Counted from the stretch's first letter, positions 8,372 to 18,351 are shown. The stretch is DNA of 64,000 nucleotides from Thalassobium sp. (GCA_002733205.1 NVUW01000014.1:124001-188000); one strand, 5' to 3'. Translations and numbers: made by a program. The notes: generated by a model not told the origin, from the letters alone.

Positions 8372-9836
8372 CTTTTCGTCCTTCCTGTTTCAGACTCACG
8401 TTAAATTTCAAATGTTCAAGTAAGGGATGCAGGGGTGATAACCCCATGTTTGTTACCTGCGCCAACAGCCATTGCGCGCAGTCATAGTTAAGACACAAGC
8501 CAATTTGTTGCATCGCCAGTGTCAGCGAGTAATCGGAATCCTGCGACTCGCCTGCACTGGCCAGTGCTTTGAGGCGTTGTATTAACAAAGCCGCTGACGG
8601 ACTTTGGCTGAACACTTCAGGGCTGAGCCAGCGCCATTCTTCAGCAAACAAAATACCCAGGGTATTGGGCAGCAGATCGCTGCGCGCAAGCAGATGCCCG
8701 GCCAGCCCGACACGGGCTTCTTCGCTCAGTCTCGGAGCCAGAATACGCAGAGATAAAGAGGGATCGGTGCCGTCATCAGCGGCGGCCTGCAACAGCCTTT
8801 GGGCGGCCAGCATCACCTGCGCTTCCGGTAGGCTGGCGGCGATGTTGTGCAGCAGAGATTCATTCGGACTGTGATTGCCTTTGCCGTGGTTATCCGCAAA
8901 CGACCATTGCTCCAGCAACGCATCCAGCGTCAGCTCCATACTGGCGGCCAGCGCTGGCAACGATACGCTGGCCAGTGCCTGACAGCGGTCCCGGTATTGC
9001 ACGCTGCTTTTCAGTTCCGGTGCCAGCAACAGGGTTTCGCGGCGCAGCAAACCTCGGGTTTTACGGGTCAGCCAACCCTGTAACTCAGTGATGGTTTCAT
9101 CCTGTGCCTGCGGCTCATGCCCGCCAAGACGCATTTTAAAGCGCGTGGCGAGTTCTTTTACCTTCTGTGAGCGGTCCTGCTGAAGTGTTTCAAGCAAGGG
9201 TAAATCGTCGTCACTCAACCCCAAACTGAGCAATTCATACAGGTCAAAGCGTTTATCCGCCGGTTCAGACGGAGCCATTAAGGCCAGTAACGAGCGGGCA
9301 TCGTGCGGGGCATCACGGCGCAATTCGCGCAGGGCATTAAGCCGCGCTGCCGGGCTGAAATCGCCCCAGCTGGCTTCTGTCAGGGCAATATCCGCGCTGC
9401 CAACCCAGCGCAGCCAGGGGGCAAACGCCGCCGGTAAACGGTTTTCATTGGCGGTCGGCAACCAGTCCAGAGGATGCGGTACCACACCACGGCTCACCAA
9501 CAGGTTGAACAGCCGCCAATACAGGCCTTCGTGCTTACTCAACGCGGACAGTATCTGCCGGAAGGCCGGGCGGCACTCCGTCGCCAGCGTCGGCAAACCC
9601 AGCATCGGCAAGGCCGATAGCGGCTGCAGCTGTTGCGGTGCGGCGACCTGCTCCAGCAAAGGGTACTGACTGCAATACGCCAGAGCCAGCAGCGCGCGGT
9701 CATCATCATTTACGCCGTCAGGCTGCGGCCAATGTGGCGGCAGTGCGGCGGCTGTACCACCGTCGCCCATTAACCAGCTCTGCTTTAACGCATCGACCTG
9801 TGCAAGATCCTGCGTCAGGGTTTCAAGGGTCAGCAT
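8364..9836 (-). CDS. DUF5691-type helical-repeat protein of the MoxR cluster
   Basis: The product (490 residues from the chosen start) matches my recollection of DUF5691 proteins found beside MoxR and SWIM genes. It is predicted from its residue pattern to be all-helical. The segment about 165-235 (helices with ARLNALREL, YELLSLGLSDDDLPLLE, DRSQKVKELA) looks like HEAT-type repeats, suited to protein binding. I see no catalytic motif, signal peptide or membrane segment. The frame allows an ATG at 9851, but the ATG at 9836 has GGGGGA seven bases ahead and overlaps the SWIM stop by 7 bases, so coupled translation from 9836 is more likely. A scaffold role in the MoxR complex is inference. Confidence 0.75.
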   Translation of the reverse strand: MLTLETLTQDLAQVDALKQSWLMGDGGTAAALPPHWPQPDGVNDDDRALLALAYCSQYPLLEQVAAPQQLQPLSALPMLGLPTLATECRPAFRQILSALSKHEGLYWRLFNLLVSRGVVPHPLDWLPTANENRLPAAFAPWLRWVGSADIALTEASWGDFSPAARLNALRELRRDAPHDARSLLALMAPSEPADKRFDLYELLSLGLSDDDLPLLETLQQDRSQKVKELATRFKMRLGGHEPQAQDETITELQGWLTRKTRGLLRRETLLLAPELKSSVQYRDRCQALASVSLPALAASMELTLDALLEQWSFADNHGKGNHSPNESLLHNIAASLPEAQVMLAAQRLLQAAADDGTDPSLSLRILAPRLSEEARVGLAGHLLARSDLLPNTLGILFAEEWRWLSPEVFSQSPSAALLIQRLKALASAGESQDSDYSLTLAMQQIGLCLNYDCAQWLLAQVTNMGLSPLHPLLEHLKFNVSLKQEGRKDE

Positions 9837-11215
9837 GCAATCATCCCCCACTGAGGAGACACAACCGACAGCAGCTCTGCCTTCGCGCCGTCCCAGGAAA
9901 TAAAGGCCGCCAAATGCTCGCCGTGGGCCAGCAAGGGCAGATCGTTATTCGCCAGCGGCAGCAATTGCTCGCTGGCTTTGAGCCAGTAGCCCGCGTCTTT
10001 GTCCTGCATCAGACAGCAGTCGCCAAGCAGCAGCGGAACTGCGCGCTGCCATGGCAATGTGCGACGCAGCGAGAACAGCGCCTGTTGCGAACTCTGTTCC
10101 ACGGCGCCGGGCCATGACACGGCTTCAGTCTCAACAATCCTGTACTGAGCCAATATCGCGCGCTCAGGCATTCGCGATGGATAAAACACCAGCTCGCCTT
10201 CGATCTGGGTGCCGACCCTGAGACTGGCCTCGCGCTTACCGGCAGAAGCCGGGCTGTAGTCCTGCAACATGGCAGCAGAAGCGCACTGGCCATCCAGCGG
10301 CCACAACCAGGTGGCATGGCTCACCAGTCCATCGCGACGGGTTTCAATTCGTTCTCCGACACACAGCCAACGTCCGTTAACGGGCGTCTGCTGGCTGTTC
10401 AGAAGCTGCTCCCGGTTCTCTGCTCCGAGCAAAGCACGACGTGCGTCCGGGTCCTGAGGGGCTGCCTGCCATGCACGTGATAACAGTACCCACATGCCCA
10501 ACTCTTCCACCAGACGTGCCAGTTGGCGTTCCATTGGCAGTCCGGCCAGCAATGAAGGTAACTCGTCTACCCGTGCCGCCAGCGTACTGGCTTTGGCATC
10601 GACCAGGCGCGCCGCAATACGCCGCACACGCGGGCGCAGATCTTTCAGCAGCCCGGCCAGGCCGGTGCGTTGCTGGTCGCGAATCCACAATTCAAGCTCC
10701 CCCAGACCATCGCGGATACTCTGTTCGGTAGCCTGCATCGCACTCTCGGCGCGCTTTTGTCGCTGCGCTTCTTTTTTCGCCAGTTCTTCCGCGCTGAGCA
10801 CCGGCTCATCATTACCGGCACTGGCAATATCTTTTACAACGACGGCTTTGGGCTCGTCTGTACTGGCTGCACCAGACGAGCTGCGCCGACGGCGGGAGAG
10901 CCATTCCGCTACCCATTCCGGTGGCGAGGCTTCGACAAAACTGGTTTGGCTTTCACTGAAGATCCACATGAGAGCGAGCACATGCTTACAGGGAAATTTT
11001 CTGGATGGGCAGGTACATTTGTAACCATGATCGGCAACGTCGGCCATGGTGAGATAGGGGTTCGCCCCGGAGCCCTGACATTGGCCCCAAATGGTATTCA
11101 ACTCAGATGCCAGCCCCAACATGGGCCATTTAGCGGTGTTAAGCAGTTTTTTTGCAGCGCCCAGAGATGACTGATCCGGGGCCAGGTCCTGCACGACCTG
11201 TAACGGGAGCTCCAT
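9830..11215 (-). CDS. SWIM zinc-finger protein of the MoxR cluster (YehQ-like)
   Basis: This 461-residue protein carries a SWIM zinc finger near its N-terminus: C67 and C69 in KCTCP, then C76 and H78 in CKHVLALMW, the CxC...CxH pattern. SWIM fingers bind DNA or proteins. Residues about 115-165 are rich in Ala, Glu and Lys and probably form a linker; the rest is unrecognised. It is the first gene of the five-gene operon, preceded by about 190 non-coding bases that follow nudC. The ATG has AGGA just upstream. From memory E. coli YehQ, encoded with YehL and YehP, also has a SWIM finger, so the association is conserved, while its function remains unknown. Confidence 0.88.
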   Translation of the reverse strand: MELPLQVVQDLAPDQSSLGAAKKLLNTAKWPMLGLASELNTIWGQCQGSGANPYLTMADVADHGYKCTCPSRKFPCKHVLALMWIFSESQTSFVEASPPEWVAEWLSRRRRSSSGAASTDEPKAVVVKDIASAGNDEPVLSAEELAKKEAQRQKRAESAMQATEQSIRDGLGELELWIRDQQRTGLAGLLKDLRPRVRRIAARLVDAKASTLAARVDELPSLLAGLPMERQLARLVEELGMWVLLSRAWQAAPQDPDARRALLGAENREQLLNSQQTPVNGRWLCVGERIETRRDGLVSHATWLWPLDGQCASAAMLQDYSPASAGKREASLRVGTQIEGELVFYPSRMPERAILAQYRIVETEAVSWPGAVEQSSQQALFSLRRTLPWQRAVPLLLGDCCLMQDKDAGYWLKASEQLLPLANNDLPLLAHGEHLAAFISWDGAKAELLSVVSPQWGMIAC

Positions 11216-11409
11216 TTCCTGTCCTTGTTTTCTTGCCTGCGGTGCTTATCGGGCAGACTGAGAAGGTCGGTTATACCGGGTTCGCAAGTATTTACCCGGC
11301 ATAAAATTTATTGGCCGAATGATGGCTCATTACGGCTTAAAAAGAAATCGATCAACGCACAATACTGACACGAATATCACCAAAAAATTCATTCACCCTG
11401 GTTGCCGTC

Positions 11410-12234
11410 TTATTCGTTTCGTACTTGCTCCACTGCGGCTTCAATTAATTTTCGCGCCACGGTCTGTGGCGCCGGAAGTTGCGGCAGGTTGTCGATATCA
11501 AACCAGTCGGCGCTTTCCAGTTCGGTGGTGTCGATATTCAGTTCACCACTGTCGTAGTCGCACAAATATCCGAGCATTAACTGGTGCGGAAATGGCCAGG
11601 CCTGGGAGACGAGGTAGCGCGGGTTTTTAATCCGGATTCCGGCTTCTTCAAATATTTCCCGCGCCAGTGCTTCTTCGGCGGTTTCGCCAGCTTCAACAAA
11701 ACCGGCCAAACAGGAGTACATGGCGGTGCGGTGGCGATTGGAATGGGCGAGCAATAATGTCCGCCCTTTACGCACGACGCCAATCACGCACGGGGATATT
11801 TTCGGATAAGAGCGATAGCTGCACGACGGACACATTAAAGCGCGATCGTTAATAATCGGTTTTAACAGCGTGCCGCAGCGGCTGCAGAAATTCTGCGTGC
11901 TGCGCCAGTAACGTAACTGTGCGGCAGCATTCACCACGCGGAAAATATCGTCACTGGCGGCCAGCAGGTAATCGCGCAATGCGACGTCTTTAAAACCCGG
12001 CGGAATATCCGCCAGGCCAACCACGCGCAACGGCACACCATTAACACTGCCGAGTAATAATTCCAGCCGTGGGTCCTGATTAACGGAATCGGTTGTCCAC
12101 GGCAGGATGTGCTCTGCATTGTCCATCACCTCGGGCTTCAGCAGCAGGCGCTCGCCCAGAAAATACAGGCTGAGCGTTTGCGGGCTGTCTTCGCCGGGCA
12201 CGATGGCCGGGTGGTAGATAAACTCAATAGTCAT
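11410..12234 (-). CDS. nudC: NAD(+) diphosphatase / RNA-decapping NudC
   Basis: NudC hydrolyses NADH or NAD(+) to NMN and AMP and removes NAD caps from RNA. The 274-residue product has a zinc ribbon (C117, C120, C135, C138), a complete Nudix box GFVEAGETAEEALAREIFEE beginning at residue 178, and the subfamily marker SQAWPFPHQLM at 210-220 (usually SQPWPFP). The reading frame opens seven codons earlier, but the Met at 12234 fits the family N-terminus (MTIEF...). The gene lies between the unrecognised lipoprotein gene and the SWIM cluster, all on the minus strand. Cytoplasmic. Confidence 0.93.
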   Translation of the reverse strand: MTIEFIYHPAIVPGEDSPQTLSLYFLGERLLLKPEVMDNAEHILPWTTDSVNQDPRLELLLGSVNGVPLRVVGLADIPPGFKDVALRDYLLAASDDIFRVVNAAAQLRYWRSTQNFCSRCGTLLKPIINDRALMCPSCSYRSYPKISPCVIGVVRKGRTLLLAHSNRHRTAMYSCLAGFVEAGETAEEALAREIFEEAGIRIKNPRYLVSQAWPFPHQLMLGYLCDYDSGELNIDTTELESADWFDIDNLPQLPAPQTVARKLIEAAVEQVRNE

Positions 12235-12262
12235 AGCCGTTTTTCCGTCAATCAATCCGGGC

Positions 12263-13030
12263 TTAAAACGCTTGCAGGCAATGCTGCAGGCGGTCTTTGT
12301 CGTTCATTATGTATTGGTCGTATTCCTGCAGAAAAGGAATATGAGGCAAATCATTCAGCAGTACGCCGACACGCTGCTGATGAAATATATTAGCAGCGCG
12401 ATCGTAATCCAGCGGGTTACCGATTTTAATCGCCAGCAGTTGCAGCGCCATCAGATCCTGTCCCAGCCGATAGGTTTTATTGTCGCTGTCGCAGCGATAA
12501 TACAGACTGTGCAGCGCACCATAGCCCAGCGATTCAATCAGATGCTTACTCATCGGCAGGTAAACATTATGCCGGTGCTCAAACGCAGCAATGCTGCGCA
12601 ATACGCTGTTGACGGTATCACTGACAGCGAACGCATCCTGGCCGTCGATGGTAAATAATGACTGAATAATATCCTGCGCCTGTTGCTCCAGTTCTGCGCT
12701 CAGCTCCGCAGCGGCTGGCAGCGGATAATCAAAACCGCGATTATCATCCATCGCCACAAAGTCGTTCTGAATAATCGCAATGCCCTGTTCGGTAAACGGA
12801 TAAGCACGCGCATCATAGGTTTTGGCAACCGGCAGCAGAAGGGTTTCGGTCAAGATCAGCCGCTCAAACAAGACGTCGGTGGCGCCATTGGTTTGTTCGC
12901 TGTATTGCTCTTTGCGTTCGCCATACAGACTGATGGCGTCTTGCAGATGTTTTTCAAAACCATCAATGCAACCCGTCAGCAGAAGCACACTGGTAATAAG
13001 CGGTATTTTAATCAGAGTAAGAATGTTCAA
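12263..13030 (-). CDS. Unrecognised lipoprotein, about 255 residues, TTG start
   Basis: The N-terminus fits a lipoprotein signal: a short basic start (LNILTLIKIP), a hydrophobic core and the lipobox LLTGC, so the mature protein would be lipid-anchored at Cys21. The best start is TTG at 13030 with AGGGA nine bases ahead; the longer frame to 13183 puts 51 unrelated residues before the signal. The remainder is mostly helical with scattered Tyr, Gln and His and no motif I can name. It may be an exported protein whose gene goes with nudC, 28 bases downstream. The family is not recognised. Confidence 0.7.
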   Translation of the reverse strand: MNILTLIKIPLITSVLLLTGCIDGFEKHLQDAISLYGERKEQYSEQTNGATDVLFERLILTETLLLPVAKTYDARAYPFTEQGIAIIQNDFVAMDDNRGFDYPLPAAAELSAELEQQAQDIIQSLFTIDGQDAFAVSDTVNSVLRSIAAFEHRHNVYLPMSKHLIESLGYGALHSLYYRCDSDNKTYRLGQDLMALQLLAIKIGNPLDYDRAANIFHQQRVGVLLNDLPHIPFLQEYDQYIMNDKDRLQHCLQAF

Positions 13031-13207
13031 TTTATTATGTCCCTGGTGAGAATGTCCGGTAAGCGTTCCCGGCAAGAGTTCCTGGAAGCGGCATAATAAC
13101 AGAGCAATCCCGGAATAACGCGGCACGGCCACGTCACTGTTTCTGTTTCTATTTCTGAGGCGCGAAAAATACCGTGGCAACACGACAACCGCAGACTCCC
13201 GCAGCGG

Positions 13208-13885
13208 CTAACGGCGTAAATAGCGCAACCAGCGGCCAATATTAAGCAGGCTGACCAGCGACGCGGCGACGTAGGTTAATGCCGCCGCTGTAAGAATGCT
13301 GTGCGCGGCTTTCATATCGCGCTCGTCCAGATACTCCCCTTCGCGCAGCATCGGCAGTGCTTTACCAAAGCTGGCATCCCACTCCACCGGCAGGGTCACG
13401 ATATGCACCAGCGTGCCGATCAGCATCGCGCCAACGGCAATAATAAGCGCAAAGCGCGAAGCTCCGGGCGCAACCGCCGCCAATAAAGGCGCCAGCAGCA
13501 GCGCCAACGGGGCCACACGTTGCATCCAGTAAGCCAGCACGGCAAAGCCGATGCGACTCTGAAACAGGGTTTCTTTACGCGCGTGCTGCAGCGCATGACC
13601 GACCTCATGAGCGGCCACGACCACGGCGGTCAGGCTTTTTCCATTAAATTTATCGGCGCTCAGACGCACGGTTTTGCTGCCTGGGTCATAGTGGTCACCC
13701 TGATCGGTGGCTTCTACCTGCACATCGTCCAATTGCAGTTTGGCCAGCAGATGGCGCGCCATATCGCCGCCATTGCCCGGATAGTCATCACGCCGGCCGC
13801 TGTGTTTTTTCAACACGCGCTGCACCCAGACGCCGGGCAAAATAAGAATAGCGAGCACGAATGCCGCCAACAGCAGCCAGATCAT
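13208..13885 (-). CDS. YugP-like membrane zinc metallopeptidase
   Basis: The 225-residue product has an N-terminal membrane segment (IWLLLAAFVLAILIL), the metallopeptidase motif HEVGHALQH at about residues 92-100 and two or three further hydrophobic segments after it. Both histidines and the glutamate expected for zinc binding and catalysis are present. This matches the YugP or neutral zinc metallopeptidase family, of which the physiological substrate is not known. The active site is expected near the inner membrane. The gene lies 177 bases upstream of the lipoprotein gene and faces away from ribA across a 300-base region. Confidence 0.85.
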   Translation of the reverse strand: MIWLLLAAFVLAILILPGVWVQRVLKKHSGRRDDYPGNGGDMARHLLAKLQLDDVQVEATDQGDHYDPGSKTVRLSADKFNGKSLTAVVVAAHEVGHALQHARKETLFQSRIGFAVLAYWMQRVAPLALLLAPLLAAVAPGASRFALIIAVGAMLIGTLVHIVTLPVEWDASFGKALPMLREGEYLDERDMKAAHSILTAAALTYVAASLVSLLNIGRWLRYLRR

Positions 13886-14185
13886 TGGGTCGGTTTCCTG
13901 TATTCATTGTTCGGTGAGCGGTAAATAACGCCTGCACAGACGCTGCATCTGCCGATTCTACTGTACTTTTCAAACGCAGCTCAGCGACATTTCCTGCGTG
14001 TTTACGCCTGTTTGCTGCATTTTATTGTATCTGTCGGGGTTTCGCTGCGGACAATGTACGGGCAATGGAGGTGCCGAACAGGTTCCGCGCCGGTTTATAT
14101 CGACCGGTCTTTGGCGACATCGCATTAGGCAGGGCTGTATCGGACTGTTAGAATACGCGCCCTGTTTTACCCAGGAGTGCTCCCA
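13886..14185. other. 300-base intergenic region between divergent genes
   Basis: This region separates the metallopeptidase start from ribA. The only promoter-like element I can support is TAGAAT at 14149-14154 (five of six matches to the -10 consensus, plus strand), with a poor -35 (TTAGGC, 18-base spacer). I looked for an FMN riboswitch and saw no match to its conserved elements. Nothing else is evident. Confidence 0.4.
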
Positions 14186-14839
14186 TTGAGTATCACATTC
14201 ATTGCTTCGTCCAAATTACCGACTCCGTTCGGCGTTTTTACTATGTCTGGCTTTGAAGACAGCGCCAACGGCAAAGAGCACGTTGCTCTGTCGATGGGCG
14301 ATGTTGCCGATGGCGAGCCGGTACTTGCCCGGGCACATTCCGAATGTCTGACCGGCGATGCGCTGTTCAGCATGCGTTGTGACTGTGGCTATCAGCTGGA
14401 AGAGGCATTACGCGCAGTGGCCGAAGCGGGCCGTGGCGTGGTGTTGTATCTGCGTCAGGAAGGCCGCGGCATTGGCTTGTTGAATAAGATCCGCGCGTAC
14501 CACCTGCAGGATCAGGGAGCCGATACCGTGGAAGCTAACGAACAGCTGGGATTTGGCGCCGATATGCGCGATTACAGTATGTGCCGGCCGATGCTCGATC
14601 ACCTGGGCATTCACGCCATCCGTCTGATGACCAATAACCCGCGCAAGGTAAAAGCACTGAGCGAAGCCGGTGTTGAGGTGGTAGAGCGGGTATCGTTACA
14701 GGTGGGGCGCAACCCGCACAACGATGGTTATCTGAACACCAAAGCCAGCAAACTGGGACATTACCTGCCGCAGTCTGCCAACGGTATTGTCACCCATCAG
14801 GATGATGATATTGCGGATAGCACCGGCGAACAGTCGTAA
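14186..14839 (+). CDS. ribA: GTP cyclohydrolase II
   Basis: RibA converts GTP to 2,5-diamino-6-ribosylamino-4(3H)-pyrimidinone 5'-phosphate, the first step of riboflavin synthesis. The 217-residue protein aligns throughout with the E. coli enzyme: KLPTPFG near the N-terminus, the zinc ligands in [34 protein letters not shown] and TNNPRKV. The start is TTG at 14186: AGGAG lies eight bases ahead, and the resulting N-terminus has exactly the spacing seen in E. coli. A GTG nine bases earlier overlaps the ribosome-binding site. It is a stand-alone enzyme, not fused to RibB. It converges on the response regulator gene, whose stop is only 7 bases away. Confidence 0.96.
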   Translation: MSITFIASSKLPTPFGVFTMSGFEDSANGKEHVALSMGDVADGEPVLARAHSECLTGDALFSMRCDCGYQLEEALRAVAEAGRGVVLYLRQEGRGIGLLNKIRAYHLQDQGADTVEANEQLGFGADMRDYSMCRPMLDHLGIHAIRLMTNNPRKVKALSEAGVEVVERVSLQVGRNPHNDGYLNTKASKLGHYLPQSANGIVTHQDDDIADSTGEQS

Positions 14840-14846
14840 GCTTCTG

Positions 14847-16187
14847 CTATTTTTTTGCGGCGGATTCCCGCCGCACGTGCAGTTTTATTTCATGCCCTTC
14901 AAATTGCCGCTCCATGGCCTGCAGCTTATCCACATGACGCGCGGTCAGCTCCGTACCTTCTGACAGCAGCACAACCCCCGCCGGACTGACCAGATTACCC
15001 GCCAGCACCATGCCGATACGGGCTTCTTTGATATCGACACGCTCCAGATTCGGTACCACACCTTCTTCAAAATCGTCGAGTACGGACGTAAACACATCCA
15101 GTAACTCACGGTCGTAGCGCTGACCGGCCATTTTCAGCAGATAGGCTCTGGTAGTGGCTTCATCCAGGGTTTCACCGAGAAAGTTATGCTCGCGTTGCAG
15201 CTCTACGTAATCGCTGACGATACGAAGAATGCGCGACTCTTTCGGAATGGCATTGCCGCTAAGTTTGTCAGGAAAACCCTTGCCGTTATACAGCTCCATA
15301 TGCGAGCGGATAATGTTGGCTACATTCTGCAGCGGCTCAAGCAGCATCAGGCTGGTCTGACCGTTGATAGTAAAGTGCGCGTAGGCCGTTTTCTCGGCGG
15401 TGCTCATTTGCGTCAGCGCTTTACCCAGCACACTGTCAGGCAACGATACCTTGCCAATATTTTTCAGTAACGCAGCGTAATACACGTCCTGAATGGTTTG
15501 CCCTTCCAGACCGGAAAACTCGGCGAATAATTTTGCCAGTCGCGCCAGGCGCTCACTGCTGCCTTTTTCTTCACCGTTACGCGCTTCCATGATGCCCACC
15601 AGAATGTGCACCATGCTGTTAAATTCCTGCCGCAAGGTGCGATAGGCATCACTCAGCTTGGCTTCCGCCTCCCCTACCTGCTCGGATTTTTGCTGATATT
15701 TATCCTGCAACTCACGGTTCAGGCGCGCCAGCTCTTCGTTTTGTTCACTGATGTGGGCGTTAAGTTTAAGGTTGGCGGCTTTCAGGTCGCGGGTTTCCAG
15801 CGCCTCGGCGACCACATTGCGCAGTTGATCGTTGTCCCACGGCTTGGAGATGTAGCGGTAAATATTGCCTTCATTCACCGCTTTGATCGCCGACTCAAGA
15901 TCGGAGTAACCGGTAAGCAGAATGCGGATCATCTCCGGATGCTGCTCAAAGCAGTTTTTTAACAGCTCCGCGCCGCTCATGCCCGGCATACGCATATCGG
16001 AAATAATCAGGTCAAAGCTTTCCTGCTGCAATAATTCCAGCGCTGCCGTACCGCTGGTCAGCACGACCACATCATACTGACGGCGAAATAACCGGTTCAG
16101 CGCCTGCAGCACGGCTTCTTCATCATCAACGATCAGCAGGCGGCCGTGTTTTTCCCGGACCAGCTCCTGTAAACCATCTGTCAGCAT
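14847..16187 (-). CDS. Response regulator with degenerate HD-GYP domain
   Basis: The 446-residue protein has a full receiver domain (D21, D22, phospho-acceptor D64, T92, K115), a coiled coil (about 135-185) and an HD-GYP-like output domain (about 190-375). HD-GYP domains degrade cyclic di-GMP. Here the signature HDIGK has become KNIGK (residues 242-246), the GYP motif is GFP (304-306), and the upstream metal-binding histidine is replaced (GSSERL). H296 and E298 remain. Catalysis therefore looks lost, and the domain may act as a binding or adaptor module. About 70 residues follow the domain. GGAGG precedes the ATG. No partner histidine kinase lies next to it. Confidence 0.88.
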   Translation of the reverse strand: MLTDGLQELVREKHGRLLIVDDEEAVLQALNRLFRRQYDVVVLTSGTAALELLQQESFDLIISDMRMPGMSGAELLKNCFEQHPEMIRILLTGYSDLESAIKAVNEGNIYRYISKPWDNDQLRNVVAEALETRDLKAANLKLNAHISEQNEELARLNRELQDKYQQKSEQVGEAEAKLSDAYRTLRQEFNSMVHILVGIMEARNGEEKGSSERLARLAKLFAEFSGLEGQTIQDVYYAALLKNIGKVSLPDSVLGKALTQMSTAEKTAYAHFTINGQTSLMLLEPLQNVANIIRSHMELYNGKGFPDKLSGNAIPKESRILRIVSDYVELQREHNFLGETLDEATTRAYLLKMAGQRYDRELLDVFTSVLDDFEEGVVPNLERVDIKEARIGMVLAGNLVSPAGVVLLSEGTELTARHVDKLQAMERQFEGHEIKLHVRRESAAKK

Positions 16188-16297
16188 AAAAAGGCCTCCG
16201 TTAGCAGCATCAAGCCGGACCGGGCAACAAGCTGCGTAAATGGCAAACGCACGGCCAGCCAGCAGATCCGGATCTGTTAACGTTTCAGTTTAGCCGC

Positions 16298-16322
16298 AAA
16301 AAAAAATCTGGCCGTGTGGCCA
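16298..16322 (-). terminator. Intrinsic terminator after dxs
   Basis: On the minus strand TGGCC-ACAC-GGCCA forms a five-pair stem and four-base loop followed by GA and nine T residues. It lies about 80 bases past the dxs stop, between dxs and the response regulator gene. Confidence 0.75.
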
Positions 16323-16401
16323 ACAGGAAGGAAGAGAAGAAAGACCGGGGAATTAAGAGCGCAGGCCCGGCACTCAGCCGGACCCCGCCCTGGATTCGGC
16401 G

Positions 16402-18282
16402 TTAAGCGCTTGCCAGACGTGCTCTGATGTTGTGCAGCAGGCCGTCAGTATCCATGGCAATATCGCGCTGTTGCTGTGCCGGAGAGGCGTGTTCGATATA
16501 ACGGTCAGGAATGCCCAGCGTCAGCACCGGAACCTGCACATTGGCCGCCGCCAGAGCTTCCAGCACGGCGCTGCCAGCACCGCCCATCACGGCGTTTTCT
16601 TCCAGCGTCACCAGCAGATCGTGCTCAGCCGCCAGCTGTAATACCAGTTCGGTATCCAGTGGTTTAACAAAACGCATATCGGCCACGCTGGCATCCAGCG
16701 TTGCCGCCACCAGCAGGGCTTCACGCAGAGGCGCACCGAAGGCGAGAATGGCAACACGCTTACCGTCGGCGGCTTTGCCATGACGACGCATAATGCCTTT
16801 GCCCAACGCCAGTGCCTGCATTTCTGTAGTTGGCTCAACGCCTGTACCACTGCCACGTGGATAACGCACCGCCGCCGGGCCTTCGTGCTGATAACCGGTG
16901 TAGAGCATCTGGCGGCATTCGTTTTCGTCCGATGGTGTCATGACCACCATATTCGGAATGCAGCGCAGGTAGCTTAAATCGTAGGCACCGTGATGGGTCG
17001 GGCCGTCTTCACCCACCAGACCGGCACGGTCAATGGCAAACAAGACGTCCAGATTTTGCAGCGCCACATCATGAATCAGCTGGTCGTAAGCACGTTGCAG
17101 AAAAGTGGAATAAATCGCCACCACCGGCTTGGCACCTTCACAGGCCAGGCCGGCGGCCAGCGTGACGGCATGCTGTTCAGCAATGGCGACATCGAAGTAA
17201 CGCTCAGGGAATTCCTGCGAGAAGCGGATCAGGTCAGAGCCTTCACGCATCGCCGGGGTAATGCCCATAAGCCGCTCATCCACGGCGGCCATATCGCACA
17301 GCCAGCTGCCGAATACATTGGAATAGCTTGGCATTTTTACACCAGCGCCGACATTGCTGCCTTTCAGCGCGTGGTATTTGATCGGGTCATCTTCAGCCGG
17401 CTGAAAGCCTTTGCCTTTGCGCGTCACGACGTGCAGAAAACGCGGGCCTTTAAGTTTTTTCAGGTTCTGCAGGGTGAGTAACAGCTCATCCAGATCGTGA
17501 CCGTCGATCGGGCCGTAGTAATTAAAACCCAGCTCTTCAAACAAGGTACCGGGCGCGACCATACCCTTCATGTGTTCTTCAGTGCGGCGGGCGAATTCCC
17601 ACGCGGCCGGAATTTTTTCCAGCACCCGTTTGCTGCCTTCTCGCAGAGCGGAATAGGTACGGCTCGACCAGATGCGGGTGAAGTATTTGTTCAGAGCGCC
17701 CACGTTGTTGGAGATCGACATGTCGTTGTCGTTGAGGATCACCAGCATATCGGCTTTCACGTGACCGGCGTGATTGAGCGCTTCAAAGGCCATGCCGGCG
17801 CTCATCGCGCCATCACCAATAATGGCGACCGTCTGCTGGTCTTTCTGCTGAGCGCGTAACGCCAGCGCCATGCCGAGGGCCGCACCGATAGAGGTGCTGG
17901 AATGACCAACACCAAAGGTGTCGTATTCACTTTCTTCCCGTAATGGAAACGCCGCCGGGCCTTCGGCGCTGCGGATGATCGGCATCTGTTCACGGCGACC
18001 CGTCAGAACTTTATGCGGATAGGCCTGATGGCCCACATCCCAGACCAGACGATCGTCCGGCGTATTAAAGGCATGATGCAGGGCAACGGTCAGCTCGACC
18101 ACACCAAGACCAGCGGCAAAGTGACCGCCGGATTGCCCTACGCTGTAGAGCAGAAACTCACGCAGCTCAGCACAAACCTGGGGTAACAGATCGGCATCCA
18201 GCGCACGCAGATCAGCCGGAGAGTCAATGCTGTCCAGCAGCGGTGTACTGGGGCGGGAGCCCGGAATTTCAGTCAATGTCAT
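16402..18282 (-). CDS. dxs: 1-deoxy-D-xylulose-5-phosphate synthase
   Basis: Dxs condenses pyruvate and glyceraldehyde 3-phosphate, the entry step of the methylerythritol phosphate pathway to isoprenoids, and feeds thiamin and pyridoxal synthesis. The 626-residue length is normal. The thiamin diphosphate motif [14 protein letters not shown] followed by NDNDMSIS, the [10 protein letters not shown] segment and the transketolase-like [18 protein letters not shown] are all present. It is the third gene after xseB and ispA, the order common in gammaproteobacteria, with 206 bases between ispA and dxs. The ATG at 18282 has only a weak ribosome-binding site. Confidence 0.97.
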   Translation of the reverse strand: MTLTEIPGSRPSTPLLDSIDSPADLRALDADLLPQVCAELREFLLYSVGQSGGHFAAGLGVVELTVALHHAFNTPDDRLVWDVGHQAYPHKVLTGRREQMPIIRSAEGPAAFPLREESEYDTFGVGHSSTSIGAALGMALALRAQQKDQQTVAIIGDGAMSAGMAFEALNHAGHVKADMLVILNDNDMSISNNVGALNKYFTRIWSSRTYSALREGSKRVLEKIPAAWEFARRTEEHMKGMVAPGTLFEELGFNYYGPIDGHDLDELLLTLQNLKKLKGPRFLHVVTRKGKGFQPAEDDPIKYHALKGSNVGAGVKMPSYSNVFGSWLCDMAAVDERLMGITPAMREGSDLIRFSQEFPERYFDVAIAEQHAVTLAAGLACEGAKPVVAIYSTFLQRAYDQLIHDVALQNLDVLFAIDRAGLVGEDGPTHHGAYDLSYLRCIPNMVVMTPSDENECRQMLYTGYQHEGPAAVRYPRGSGTGVEPTTEMQALALGKGIMRRHGKAADGKRVAILAFGAPLREALLVAATLDASVADMRFVKPLDTELVLQLAAEHDLLVTLEENAVMGGAGSAVLEALAAANVQVPVLTLGIPDRYIEHASPAQQQRDIAMDTDGLLHNIRARLASA

Positions 18283-18351
18283 CAGCTTATATCAGCGCGG
18301 TCGCGGTATCCGTCGGATGGGGGCATGTTCAGGCAGCCATAATAACCGTAA

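Noticed and set aside
13886..14185. Possible FMN riboswitch before ribA
   Set aside because: The conserved FMN riboswitch core sequences were not found on either strand.
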